A stretch of 64,000 nucleotides of DNA from Isoetes taiwanensis (lineage: Eukaryota; Streptophyta; Lycopodiopsida; Isoetales; Isoetaceae), in the NCBI GenBank assembly GCA_021234155.1, contig JAJEKV010000006.1, positions 5,923,727 through 5,987,726 on the forward strand, written 5' to 3'. The position numbers and the translations under genes were made by a program. The notes beneath the pieces are model-generated. The model saw only the letters and a program-made list of their open reading frames with translations. It searched no databases and was not told where the DNA came from. How positions within the stretch are numbered: the stretch's first letter is position 1; each line of letters begins with the position of its first letter. Positions 12,411 to 23,818 of the stretch are shown piece after piece.

Positions 12411-12605
12411 AATACAAAGAAACCATTAGTTAGTATTCCCAGGTTGGTTTCCATAAATAACAATCATATGACAGGAAGCAAAACATAAATCCCTCTAATG
12501 ACCAAAGGAAGCTCCTGCCGTCAGATAACTATAACTCAGGTGGCTAAACAGTTAGGTTGTGTTTACCGAATATCTTCGGTAAATGGAAGTCACTTCTTCT
12601 TCTTC

Positions 12606-14670
12606 GAATTATCTTCACCTAGACTACTAACTATTACATGCAAACAAACAGCTTACATGAACAGAGTTTGTTCTAGATAAAGACTAAGACACTCACATAT
12701 CCACCCTAGATTTTACTCTAGGCCACAACCAGTGCCACTATTCTTTCCGTTTATTTCTCATGTACTCATATTTTTCATAAACCTAAGCCTTATACAACAA
12801 AATGTGTTCTTTTAGGATTAACAGCTTAATTATATAGTGACTTTATCATGTAAAAAATCCCAGAATATAGATGCATTAGACAAGGGCTTTTTGCATACCA
12901 AAAACCTGTTTTTCCATTGAAAGTATTTATAAGTCATAACAACATATGCAATGTTCAGATTTTTTTTATTATTCCATACTGCTATAACTCAGATTTCTAT
13001 TAAAGACACTTAAATACAGCCATAAACTGTTATGTCATATCCATTATGCAAAAGGAATGTGTATCTTCCATGTTTTAATCCCAAACCATTTACAATTGGA
13101 CTAATCTCACCATCGGGTCTTCATTTATGTTGCAAACTTCAATGAAATATGAATGATTTGTATCATCCACTCTTTTAACCAAACAACCAGGAGATGTGAT
13201 CGTGTTTTTGCACCCAAACAGACCAACATTAGCAAAAACTTGGTAATGAGGAGAGGAGTGACAGGTAAGCAATACAATCACATGGCTCTTCGCCCTTCAC
13301 CTATTGTCAGGTCAAATAAGATTCAAGTTTTAACCTATTGTACCCATTATTCTGCTGCCATCAAGCTACAACCATACTCAAACCAGACTGCTTACCTCAG
13401 TCCCGAATTTTTTGCAGGTCCCATGATTAGTCTAAGTATGCAATGCATGCAATTATCTCCTACTAAGATCTATTGCATGTACAAGTATGCAACTATGGAT
13501 TTAACCAAATCGACTTTAAGCTCATGCCACGCAAATATTCTTTGGCAGCCAAGAATATGCCCTTATTTTGGTCACGTGCATTCCATGTAATACTATCCCA
13601 AAAACCAAAAGCGATAATATAAACCAACTATTCTATCGTATATTCCATGTAGACTTTCTTCAATGCACAATATAGAACTCAAAATGCACTCTATCTCTCA
13701 TATTAAAACCCTTGTAACTTACCCCAATAACATAATCGCCATGTATCCTTATTTTACGATTTTTTATTTTTCCAAAGCTGTAAGTAATAATGTTAATCAT
13801 TCAAAGCAAGTAAAAGAACCCAGTTACATAATCTATAGCTCGCCTATTCTAAGATAGACAACTAATACATGACTTCCTAACATTTTTTTTATGCTATATA
13901 AGACACAAACGTGGGCCCGTCTTTTGCTATTTGTTGGTCTTTGCTCCTTTGCTTCGATATTGAAGCTAAATTTTTCCTCGTGTTTGATTTGCCAAATTTC
14001 CTCGGAGGAAGGTTGCCAGCCAGTTGTGCTTTGCTTTTCTTTCCTGCAGGTCTCTCATATTTACCTTTCGGCATGTTTCCTGTAAGCACTCCTTAGGCGC
14101 TCCTATGTATGTACCAATTCCGAAAATGTAAACTCCATTTCTTCCACTGTAAATATCCATGGCAGCACATTCTCCCGCCCGTAATGCGTAATAAATGCCG
14201 TTATTATTCCATGCCTGCTTAGGCTTAAATTTTTGCAGCCACCACCGCCTATTCCGTTTGCACTCCTCAAAAGGCCACACCCTTTTGTTATGTATGCTAG
14301 CCTCCTACCTTTAAAATCTGTTTAATGCTAATATCCACTAGACCCCTTTTACCATAACCTTGTCATATGCTTTAATTTTCTGCTGCCATAATGGTTAATA
14401 TAAAATCATGTCTCCCTTTTGTACGCTAACCTTTTTTCATATATTTCATATAATATCATACCTACCCTTTATATTTTTCGATTTTTCTCCAACATTTCTT
14501 TTTATACCTGCATTTCCAAACTCCCATTTATGTATATTTGAACTCATATCCCAAATTACATGCTGCCTTCTCGAAGGTTTTATCCCAAGGCCATTTGGAA
14601 ACTTTGTTTACTGAAGTCTTTCAATCACATATCTCCATTTCCTCAACGATCATTCACTTATGACCATTTT
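12606..14670 (-). repeat. Block S, copy 3
   Basis: Third copy, joined directly to P2 through the short sequence 'cttcttcttcttc', exactly as S1 joins P1, and ending in (TTC)30. It carries a minus-strand open frame (13281-13090) that ends in the same exon-like peptide (TSPGCLVKRVDDTNHSYF) seen with frame breaks in S1 and S2. Confidence 0.85.
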
Positions 14671-14760
14671 TTCTTCTTCTTCTTCTTCTTCTTCTTCTTC
14701 TTCTTCTTCTTCTTCTTCTTCTTCTTCTTCTTCTTCTTCTTCTTCTTCTTCTTCTTCTTC
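14671..14760. repeat. (TTC)30 microsatellite at the S3/T2 junction
   Basis: Perfect TTC array of 90 bp, at the position equivalent to 3922-3975. Confidence 0.95.
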
Positions 14761-16153
14761 TAGTTAAGGGCGTCACTATAGCATCAAGTGCATTTCGAAA
14801 TTTTTAACTGTGCTCACATAATCCAGATACAATCCAGATACAGTAAGGCAAAACGTACCTTGTAATGCTGATCTCATAAATCTACTCTGTCACAAATATG
14901 GAAATATCAGATAATAAAAGCTTATCTTTGTGCAAGGAGCACCCATTGCATGGCATCGATCTGCATTTCTGACCCATGCACTGTAACAAGCAGGTCATAT
15001 GGGCGGCCGTTTAGGCGCCACACCTCCTCTAAGAAAAGTGCCAAACAATAATATTTACAAATGAATATGGACTATACATTATTTTAGCATAAAGAAAACT
15101 TTCGTATGCTTGATTTTCCATTATTGTACAACCAAAACAAGTCCAATATGTATTAAATGCCATCGGATCCTTATCGTTGCCATATCTATAATGTCTTAAG
15201 CTTTTTTCAAGAGCTAATAGTCACAAATAATATCAAATATAATAACCACACGTCTATTCTCAGCTTTAACATGTGTGCCTGTACAATCACAATTATTTCA
15301 AAGCACTAAATATCTTTGTCCTTTCATATTGTAAGCTTTATATAGGAAATCCCTATTCAATCTTATCTTGGTCCTTTTCATATGCATAAACTTTGTATAT
15401 GAAATTCATATTACACCATTGTGTCATAAAATAATATATTTAAGCAATTGAGATTCACTTTAGAAACGATCTTGTAGTAGCTCTTATTGCATTTTTGCAA
15501 CTTAGCATGGTCAACTCCAATCATAGGCAAGGTATTCAGCCTAATTGCACTCTAACTTTTGTAAAGATCATTCCTAGAGTTTACGACCCTAAGAAGCTAA
15601 ATAGTAACCTTTACCAGCAATCTCATGGCACAATGCCACATTTCACGTAAACTCACCTTGTCTAGAAGCATAAATCCCCAGAAGGTGCATTTAGTATTTC
15701 TACAATGTTGTTTATCTTTGTCAGATCGTAATACCATATGCAAAGTTAGAACCTTTAATTCTTTCAATCTATGTCACCTTGTAGAATATTTATTCCCAAT
15801 ATGAAAGCGAATGGTCCTTCAAAGAAAACTACATGTCTTAGTCAACATTTGCAAAGTTTGTATGCTCATAAATCAATTTTCATAAGCGAGACTCCATCAA
15901 ATAATGGTGATGTTCATAAATAAATGCCATTAAATAATAGGCGCCATAAGCAAGTAGCCCATTTAGTATTTTGGCAGTAACGGCTCTATAGATGCCCTTA
16001 GCCAAAATTGCACTATGCATTAAGGCAATTTGCATTTCCGAAGGCTAAATTGGCCATAAATGTATTATGAACATAAATCATATGCAAATTTAAGATGTAA
16101 GCATATCGGCCATGACATATTGGCCATACGCCATTCTAAAATTAGAGAAGAGT
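14761..16153 (-). repeat. Block T, copy 2
   Basis: Near-identical partner of 3976-5364. It ends in a mixed (TTC)/(TCC) microsatellite, after which homology to the array stops, so this is the right-hand edge of the tandem structure. Confidence 0.85.
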
Positions 16154-16234
16154 TTCTTCTTCCTCCTCCTCCTCCTCCTCCTCCTCCTCCTCCTCCTCCT
16201 CCTCCTCCCTCCTCCTCCTCTTCTTCTTCTTCTT
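16154..16234. repeat. (TTC)n/(TCC)n compound microsatellite at the array end
   Basis: It starts as TTC, becomes TCC for about 58 bp, then returns to TTC. At the equivalent place after T1 there is only TTC. Confidence 0.95.
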
Positions 16235-17695
16235 TCAGTACATGTTCTTACCGGACTTCTGAGTCACAATTAAAGTACAATTACTTTAAAAGAACCTTGT
16301 TCAAGGCAAGATCACATTTCCATATATCCACCCTGGTTTTTAGGCCAGGCCACATCAGGCACTCTCCAAACCATTAGCCCATATAAATTCACGGATTTTT
16401 AAAAACAAATTCCATAAAGTGTAAATCTCAATTTTTAAAGTGTAAAGTGTAAACGAAACATTTTAAAGTATAAAGTATACAATGTATTTAACTTATAACC
16501 CATTATGTATTCTCAAAGTGTAAGTATAAAGTGCCATAGATACAAAATATAGAGTTTTCAATAAAATTCCTGTATAATATGTATTCATATATCTTATCTC
16601 TTATGTGTGTCTCTATCAAAGTGCAGCTTATTCCATCTCTTACGCATCCAGTTATTCCATTTCCACGTTAACGCCAACTCTAACAGCAAAATAGAGACAA
16701 TTGGAGGAGAGAACCCGTACCTGCAGCCAATCATGCAAACGTTAGCAGTAATCCCGGTAACGATGCAAGGGCCAAAAGGTACATTGGGTCTCTCAGTTTA
16801 TCACTGATCACCAATTGTATCCTTTTGCCCTGAGGTGACATTAACAAGAAAGGAAACTGGAATATTAATATTATAGACATTATAAACTTCGCAATTGATC
16901 TCAAGCATAACCATTAGACGAGAACTAATTTCTTAGCCCCAGATCTAGCTGGTCATGTTGAGGATTAATTCTATTACGTGATAATTCCCTTTCAACTTTA
17001 AACTTGATAAACATTCAGCTTTAACCATGATAAACATTCAGTTTTTTCCTTTTAGCATTAAACATGATAATTTCCACCAGTATACTCTTTAAGAAACATA
17101 TAATTTCCCAACCAAACTAGTGTATTTCATTTCAATCCTCTTTGCCATTAAATCTATGATGTTCTCAAGCCTAAGCTTCTTTTAGGAATCGATTCTCAAA
17201 GTAGTTAACATAATAGCGCATAACTATTTCCATTTATAACTACTCAACATGCTTTCTAAGTGATCAAAAAATCAAAAGCATGATCATGTAATATGTAACT
17301 TGATTAAGAAAGCTTTATTTTCGTATGAATTTATAGATTTATTAACCTTACAAAGCTCAGAACTGTTTTTACAGCCCAAAACTTCTTAAGCTAACCTGAG
17401 ATGATTCCGCTTCATAGACATCATGTCGAAAATGTTGCGCTCAAGCTTTAATGGTGAAGAACCTCCACACTTTACTCATTTCATAGAGGCTTCTAGAGTT
17501 GAAAGCATTTGCCAAAAAATTAAATTCGTACAGGCTTCTAAAGTTGAAGGCATATGCTTGCCACTGCAATTTAGGGCAAAAACATTTGTGCTAGTTAGGC
17601 AAAACCGTCCAACAAAATCAAAGAATAGATCACTGATCCTTGTGATTTACCTAGAAATATTTTTGTAAAAACAAATGCTTACTTGTGCACATGTA
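16235..17695. other. AT-rich spacer, no gene seen
   Basis: Contains loose repetition of 'aaagtgtaaa' and 'aaagtataaa' at about 16415-16545. I see no coding signal. Confidence 0.5.
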
Positions 17696-17809
17696 TTTGC
17701 CAGATCCAGGTCAAATGCTATCAAATATTTGAGCCATTGAATACCAAAAACATCGCTGATGTTCCGATTATGCAGCAACCAGTATGTACTGGCTATTGCT
17801 ATCCCTGAA
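17696..17809 (-). pseudogene. Exon-like piece resembling the N-terminal part of ORF P
   Basis: On the minus strand a frame opens after a 'tatttcag' acceptor-like site and closes at a 'caagtaag' donor-like site. It contains ASTYWLLHN then IQWLKYLIAFDLDL, which can be aligned with STNLWFLC then SPWLKQLLDLGYG of the 541-aa ORF P (residues 29-59). This suggests a second, diverged relative of the Penelope-like unit to the right of the array. The similarity is short and judged by eye. Confidence 0.3.
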
Positions 17810-17835
17810 ATAGCATCACAGAAGAACTCGAAGTT

Positions 17836-18318
17836 CTAGAAAATAACAGTACCAAACAGCATGAAACAAAGTAGTATACCAAATTGTTTACTATCAGAGA
17901 TGAAATTGATGCTATAGCATAAACCGTAGCATAAATCATAGCCATGTTGAGTACAGCAACTAGCTCCGAGTACATTCAGCATAGATCCACAAATGCCAAC
18001 AGCAAATCCGGTGCCATTTTGCAAATCCGGTACCATTTTTTCTATCTCAATCCTCCAGATACTCCGGATCAGCATTATAAGTTTCTGGAATAAACATATG
18101 TTGGCATTAAGCCTTGCATCACAGCCAAAATCAAAATCTATAAGGCATAGATGAAGCAACGAACTGCAGCTTTGGTCAAGCCTGCGATCATCCAGCAAAT
18201 CCGACCAGCCTATTTTTGGCCTTTTATTCATATATAAATTATTTTTGTTGTATGCATGCAGATCCGAAATGCTATAGCAGGCAGAATCTTTTCTATATCT
18301 TGCCCGGCAAAAACACAT
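17836..18318 (-). CDS. Unrecognised 160-aa open frame
   Basis: A Cys- and Ile-rich frame directly upstream, on the same strand, of the exon-like piece at 17696-17809. I recognise no motif. It may be part of the same decayed element or a chance frame in AT-rich DNA. Listed because of its length and position only. Confidence 0.2.
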   Translation of the reverse strand: MCFCRARYRKDSACYSISDLHAYNKNNLYMNKRPKIGWSDLLDDRRLDQSCSSLLHLCLIDFDFGCDARLNANICLFQKLIMLIRSIWRIEIEKMVPDLQNGTGFAVGICGSMLNVLGASCCTQHGYDLCYGLCYSINFISDSKQFGILLCFMLFGTVIF

Positions 18319-18880
18319 ACATACCTTGTTATAACTCTATCTGTTGGAAATCCACAGTTCATTTTAGCACAAAGCCCATATTGCATCCAAGCTTTGGTTA
18401 TTTGTCGCTCCCTGGTCTTAACTTGAGCATTATTTGTCGCTCCTTGGTCTTAACTTGAGCATTCGATCCTTTAGACAGCTATCTTTTGCTTAAATTCGCA
18501 TGTGAGATCTAGATCCAAAGCTTCAGCTACCATAGTGCAAAGCTATGTGAACATCTCACGGGCCAGAAGTCGCCCATGCCTTAGAGCAGAACTGAGATCA
18601 TATAGAGCAGAGCATGAAGGGAACAAATCATTCCAGAACTTGGCTGTGGCCGCTAGTGTTGGCGCCAAAGAACCACTTAGCACAGGCAGCATTTCCATTT
18701 CGTATATTTGTTTATGCAAACCTAACACATATAAATTAAAGGAAAAGTTACCGAAAATTATTTCGTATGACTTTTTCGAAGCCTTCTATGGTACATTAGA
18801 AGCCTTCTATGGTACATGAAAACCATGTGTACAATATACAAAATCGTGTAGATATATGGCCACATGCTCTTATATGTAAT
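18319..18880. other. Spacer, no gene seen
   Basis: Contains two short direct repeats: 'ttgtcgctcc(c/t)tggtctta' at about 18401 and 18435, and 'agccttctatggtacat' at about 18779 and 18802. Confidence 0.5.
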
Positions 18881-20407
18881 AGGGAAAGTTCTAGTCGAGG
18901 AAATTCCACGAGGGAATTTCTCGAGGCGGAGCCGCCAGACGAGGCGGCGTAAGCTGGCGAAGTCGTAAGCGCCGAAGTCACGGGCGACCAGCCACGAGAG
19001 AATATTCCCGAGGGAATATTCCAAGACATAGAACTTTCCCTTACGTAATGCACACCTAGGCAGAATCTGAGCGAGGAAAAAATTTCTTTGAGCGGAGGAG
19101 AAGAACAGAGGACCGGAGCGGCTATGGCATTTTTCCCTTGAACGGCTATGGATCAATTTCATCGCCGGAACGGCCAAGCTTTCAAAGGCGTCGGCGGATC
19201 GGGGCGCTTCAAAAGGCGGACCACCGGAGACATTGAAAGCTCACGAATCCGCCATAGCCAAAAAAAGAAAATGGAGTCCCTTCGATACGGAAGGCCGACC
19301 AAGACGACTATGGCGATCTTATCACCGGGCAAGAAAGAAGAAAGCTCGTTAAGCCTTATAAAACCCTCCGCCTCACGGCTCTCGCTATTCAAACCGCTCT
19401 ACTTCAAACATCCAGAGCAAGAGTGCATCACTTTGATTTGCTCTCCTTAGCTATGCCGGGCTTCGTAAGAAGAGATGTGAAGGAAGGGTCGCTTTAAGAA
19501 GAGCTGATCCGCCATAGCCACGGTATTACGATCCGCCATAGTCCGCCATAGCCACAAAATCTTGGCGGGCGCCCGCTATACACGGCGGGGAGAGAATTGC
19601 GGGGTATAAAATCAGCGAGAAAAATGCGATAATTCTGCCTAGGTGTGCATTACGTAATAGGGAAAGTTCTAGTCGAGGAAATTCCACGAGGGAATTTCTC
19701 GAGGCGGGCTATGCATGTGGCCGCGCTAGCCGCCGAAGTCCGGGCGACGCCGAGAGAATATTCCCGAGGGAATATTCCAAGACATAGAACTTTTCCCTTA
19801 CGTAATGCACACCTAAAGCGAATTACGAATAACGAAAAATTTGCCGAAGCGGAGGAGAACAGAGGACCGGAGCGGCTATGGCATTTTTCCCTTGAAGCGG
19901 CTATGGATCAATTTCATCGCCGGAGCGGCCAAACTTTCAAAGGCGTCCCGGATCGGAGGCGCTTCAAAAGACGGACCACCGGAGACATTGAAAGCTCGAA
20001 TCCGCCATAGCCAAAAAGCTAAGAAAATGGAGTCCCTTCGATACGGAAGCCCGACTAAAAACGGCTATAAAGCGATGCCCGTCGGTGGCAAGAAAGAAGA
20101 AAGCTCGTTAAGCCTTTATAAAACCCTCCGCCTCGGCTCTCTACGCTATTCAAACTGCTCTACTTCAAACATCCGGCAAGAGTGCATCACTTTGATTTGC
20201 TCTCCTTAGCTATGCTGGCTTCAGAAGAAGAGATGTGAAGGAAGGGTCGCCAGAAGAGTTGATCCGCCATAGCCACAGTATTCTGATCCGCCATGGTCCG
20301 CCATAGCCACAAAATACTGGCGGCGCCGCTATACACAGGCGGGGAGAGAATTGCGGGGTATAAAATCAGCAGAAAAATGCAGTAATTCTGCCTAGGTGTG
20401 CATTACG
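18881..20407. repeat. Twice-repeated 778-bp unit built of nested inverted repeats
   Basis: Each unit has a short foldback module A (18881-19041; 19659-19798) and a longer module B (19042-19656; 19799-20407). The ends of A read 'agggaaagttcta' and its reverse complement, and A carries inner palindromes around 'gaatattcccga'. B is bounded by inverted copies of 'acgtaatgcacacctagg' (the left end of B2 is diverged after 'cacaccta'). Inside B, the motif CCGCCATAGCC or its inverse GGCTATGG recurs about eight times per unit, and there are two TATA boxes (at about 19357 and 19605 in the first unit). GC content is much higher than in the flanks. This resembles nested non-autonomous DNA transposons, or a duplicated promoter carried by one. 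No transposase is seen. Confidence 0.6.
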
Positions 20408-20813
20408 AAGACCGGAAACCAACACCTCATATTGTGCTCACGTTTAGAAATACAAAAGGTAGCACTACATGGTTCAAAAAAGTACATGCAACCTTTTTTC
20501 CTTAAAGATTACATGTGGCGAACATGCACGTCTATTTGAGAAATAATTAATTGAAAAGGAAGTACAATTGCCTTTGTTTTTATAATATCTCCAACTTTCC
20601 ACAACGTATGCCTTTGCTCTCTATGAAAAGATATGGAATGTCCTTTCTTGTTAGCACATGCAAAGGCAACATGCAAATTTTTAAACATCTTTTATATGTT
20701 CATGCCACTCTAGGCCTAAGTTAAAGCCTCTAAAACCCATGAAGTCATATGCCATTAGGCAACTTATTCCATATCTCAAGGAATGCTATTCCATTGTTGT
20801 ACATTTTTTGAAT
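20408..20813. other. Spacer, no gene seen
   Basis: AT-rich and without repeats or frames that I can support. Confidence 0.5.
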
Positions 20814-20999
20814 TCTTCTTCTTCTTCTTCTTCTTCTTCTTCTTCTTCTTCTTCTTCTTCTTCTTCTTCTTCTTCTTCTTCTTCTTCTTCTTCTTCTTCT
20901 TCTTCTTCTTCTTCTTCTTCTTCTTCTTCTTCTTCTTCTTCTTCTTCTTCTTCTTCTTCTTCTTCTTCTTCTTCTTCTTCTTCTTCTTCTTCTTCTTCT
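20814..20999. repeat. (TTC)62 microsatellite
   Basis: Perfect TTC array of about 186 bp, the longest in the window. A truncated LTR follows about 50 bp to its right. Confidence 0.95.
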
Positions 21000-21049
21000 G
21001 TTTGCTTCTACGGGTCTGCCGAAGTGTCTAGATTTTTCCCTCTGTATCG

Positions 21050-22217
21050 ACTGACGGCTTGGGTCTCCAAAGATCATTGCAGACAAAATTCATGGCAAAT
21101 GGATTTGGCTAGAAAGGAACATGGCCGTTGGGTAGTCCTCTCCATCCACCCCTCCTTTGCATACTTTGTAGATAGGTGGACAAGTCTTAGAGCTTGATCG
21201 AAGCTTGCCGAGGACATAGCCAAAGGGCCTACTCTTGGTTGCATCCCCCCCAGTCCAGATGAGGCAGGAGGAGATCACTTCCCTCCAGAAGATGTCATGC
21301 CAATCAGAGAGCCACCGTTCATATTCGGCTTGAACCCCACTGAGGCGACGCATCATCTAAGAGGTGTCGACCCCATGCCTTGCCCGCACTCAGTGCCATG
21401 CCTAGTCCAACAATGTTCTTCGGTAGACTCTACACACCAATGGGATCAACTATGACCGGATAAGTCTTCCTTGTCAGCCGGTCTAGTCCGCCACCCACAG
21501 TCAGGCGGGTTCCTATGCACAGGCCGCATATTAATGGGAATTAATGAGATCTATTACTAGAAGCATACTATTCATGGCTTCTAGGTCTCTATCCCCCTTT
21601 CCAATACACAAGGGGTGTATACATAATGAATACAACATCATAATTATCTAATTGAAACAAATAAAAAATATATAGATCTGATCTATCTACTCTAATCAAT
21701 CATGCTTATTTAGTTAGTTGAAGTCCTAGATGGGCTCCTGGGCTCTAGAGGTTGTCTAGAGCCAATGTCAGATACAATCCGGCCTTATAACAGTTGGGAA
21801 ACATATCCATATTGCTACAACAGTCAAAGCGAACGATACACAGAGCGGGCACCTCGAGATTCAAGCTTAGCGGCTGGGATGCTTGAAAGTGACCGACGCT
21901 GCTATCAATGCATGCTTCTAAGCTGGAATAAAAAAGGGGGATTTTTAGGGTTCTTGCCTTTTTAGTTGCATGCTTTAGGGCACAATCCTGGGCTTGGATC
22001 TAATGGGCCCTAAGGCTTATTGGGATGCTGCCATATGGCAACAGAAGTTATATTCACATGTGCAATGGGGCATGTGCAATATAATGGTCTATAATGGTTG
22101 TACCCCATGGTACAACCCTTGTACGATATAGAGTACATGTCGGTTACGATGACATGTACCAAGGATGTGGCAGTGTAATATATATATTAATACCGTATAT
22201 TATCTTGGAACGTCACA
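21050..22217 (-). mobile_element. Truncated LTR related to the 23819-35303 element
   Basis: From 'ctgacggcttgggtctcc' on, it matches the LTRs at 23819-25483 and 33722-35303, with more divergence. It keeps the minus-strand LTR start (plus-strand end 'ggaacgtcaca' at 22217) but lacks the other end, which is replaced at about 21050 by sequence next to the (TTC)62 tract. No polypurine tract borders it, so it is an old truncated or solo LTR. Confidence 0.7.
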
Positions 22218-22229
22218 CATTCTTCATGC

Positions 22230-23813
22230 TTACTCTGATTTGGCGCTTGAGAGTCGGTCTCAGTTCTTGCTTGATCTCAACTCCTACCATAGAAATCAAA
22301 AGGCTCTCTCCTTCTTGGAAATTTTTTTACCTTGCCTCCAAAAAAGTCTCAAATGGATCATATTTCTACTGATCCTGATTTGTTTGGCGCCTATCGTCCT
22401 AAAGATCCAATTACTGGTATCCAAATTCATTATGGAGTTTCCAAACCTCAACGGGAAATTCTCTATGATAACTTTTTGGATGCCGCCCTGAGGACATGGC
22501 ATCGACAAAACAGTAAGAAGACGGATCTTTACAATGGTACTTCTTTAAATTTTCATATTGTTAATTCAAAGATCAAGGCTTTATCTCATTCTGCAGTTAT
22601 TGTTAAAATAAACAAATGTGGTGTCATCAAGCTAGATAAACGCTGGGCTTTTTTCTTTAATATGCATAAAGGGATCTTACTAGTGCTATATATTGGCATA
22701 ATTTCCCTTACATCATGCTTGAATGTGGTAATAACATGCTTGCAATCTTCTTCTTAAATTATGGCCCTCTAACCTTTGAAAGTTATCTGCTTGCTTTTCT
22801 AAAATGGCATCCTGAATTGGACAATGACAAGATGAATAATCTTGTATTGCTTTCACCTCTCTACATGGCCTTAATCCAATTTATTGGGATGAAGGGTGCT
22901 TTCCCTCTAGATCTCCAAGATCTTTTGTCCAGTTGGACCTTTTCAAAGAAATTCCTTCTTTCCATTCCTTTCAAAGATGCTTTTGGCAAAGAATCTAAGC
23001 CTCCCATCTCAATGCCAAGAATGCTTTCAGAGGCACTTTTGGTATGCAGATTGTGTGGATAAAAATAATTCTATCCCTCTGCCCTTAAACATTTAGACTT
23101 AAGCTTTGGGAAGAATGAGAGCCAGAGAAAGTAAAATTCGAATCATATGGTAGAAGGAAAAGTTATAGATTCTAAAGCTAATATAGATGTTGGATATTCT
23201 AGATTTGCATGTCCTCCTCAAAAGGAGCATTTCACATGGACAAAGGTCAATGGCAATTTCAAGAGAATTCAAGGGAAAATATTAGCAAGAAAAAATAATA
23301 ATAAAAGAAATAGGATTTGGTCAACAAAGTTAGCATGTTCAAAACAGATTTGGATTGGTTGATCAGATTGGAAACTATAATTATGCTCTCAACAAATATA
23401 CTAGCAAAGAAAATGGTGGATTAAAAATGCTATTAAAAGAAAAAGAAACCTTACATCACATGGATTCAGCTACTTCTGATCTCAACTCTACCAGGATTAT
23501 ACAAGGGGCTAAAAACGACAACAAGGTCAATGCTCCTACTCACTGATACCCAGTAAGTGGTCCATTAACTATGAAAATTCAAGGATATCAGCATAAAAAT
23601 AGCAGTAAAGCAATTACTAAGGCTATTTACATTAATAGCTTGCAACCTACTATTGCTATTTCAAGTGAACATCAACATAATACTGAGGTAACTACAAAAA
23701 ATGTTAATAATGCAGTTATTGTTAACTCTGCTACTTGTGTTTCAAACAATGCCAAAAGCATTGCACTAGTTGTAGGTGTCGTTGATGTTGATCAACAAAT
23801 AATTGAGTGCTCG
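22230..23813 (+). pseudogene. Unknown ORF series, split by the LTR retrotransposon
   Basis: Five protein-like plus-strand pieces follow each other with frame changes: about 22230-22330, 22332-22650, 22715-23062, 23147-23546 and 23571-23813. The last runs into the LTR element at 23819. If the element and one AATCA copy are removed, the frame continues for 13 further codons from about 35304 to a stop near 35335. The C-terminal half is Asn/Lys/Ile-rich (low-complexity) and the N-terminal part has no motif I recognise. The layout resembles a retroelement gag or ORF1, but that is a guess. Host gene origin cannot be excluded. Confidence 0.4.
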
Positions 23814-23818
23814 AATCA

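Larger units (their letters stand above)
1..16234 (-). mobile_element. Tandem array of a Penelope-like retroelement, period about 10.75 kb
   Basis: Bases from 1 reappear from 10749 onward, so the blocks recur with a period of about 10.75 kb. On the + strand the order is P1 (1-1872), S1 (1873-3921), T1 (3976-5364), S2 (5533-7583), R (7633-10748), P2 (10749-12605), S3 (12606-14670), T2 (14761-16153). Coding is on the minus strand, giving T2-S3-P2-R-S2 then T1-S1-P1, the second unit running off the left edge. R encodes a Penelope-type reverse transcriptase. Copies of S lie on both sides of P-R, like the direct terminal repeats (pLTRs) known in Penelope-like elements, which often sit in tandem. 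The array reading is direct. The family call rests on RT motifs. The exact ends of one element are uncertain because S, T and the (TTC)n tracts are all shared. Confidence 0.75.
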
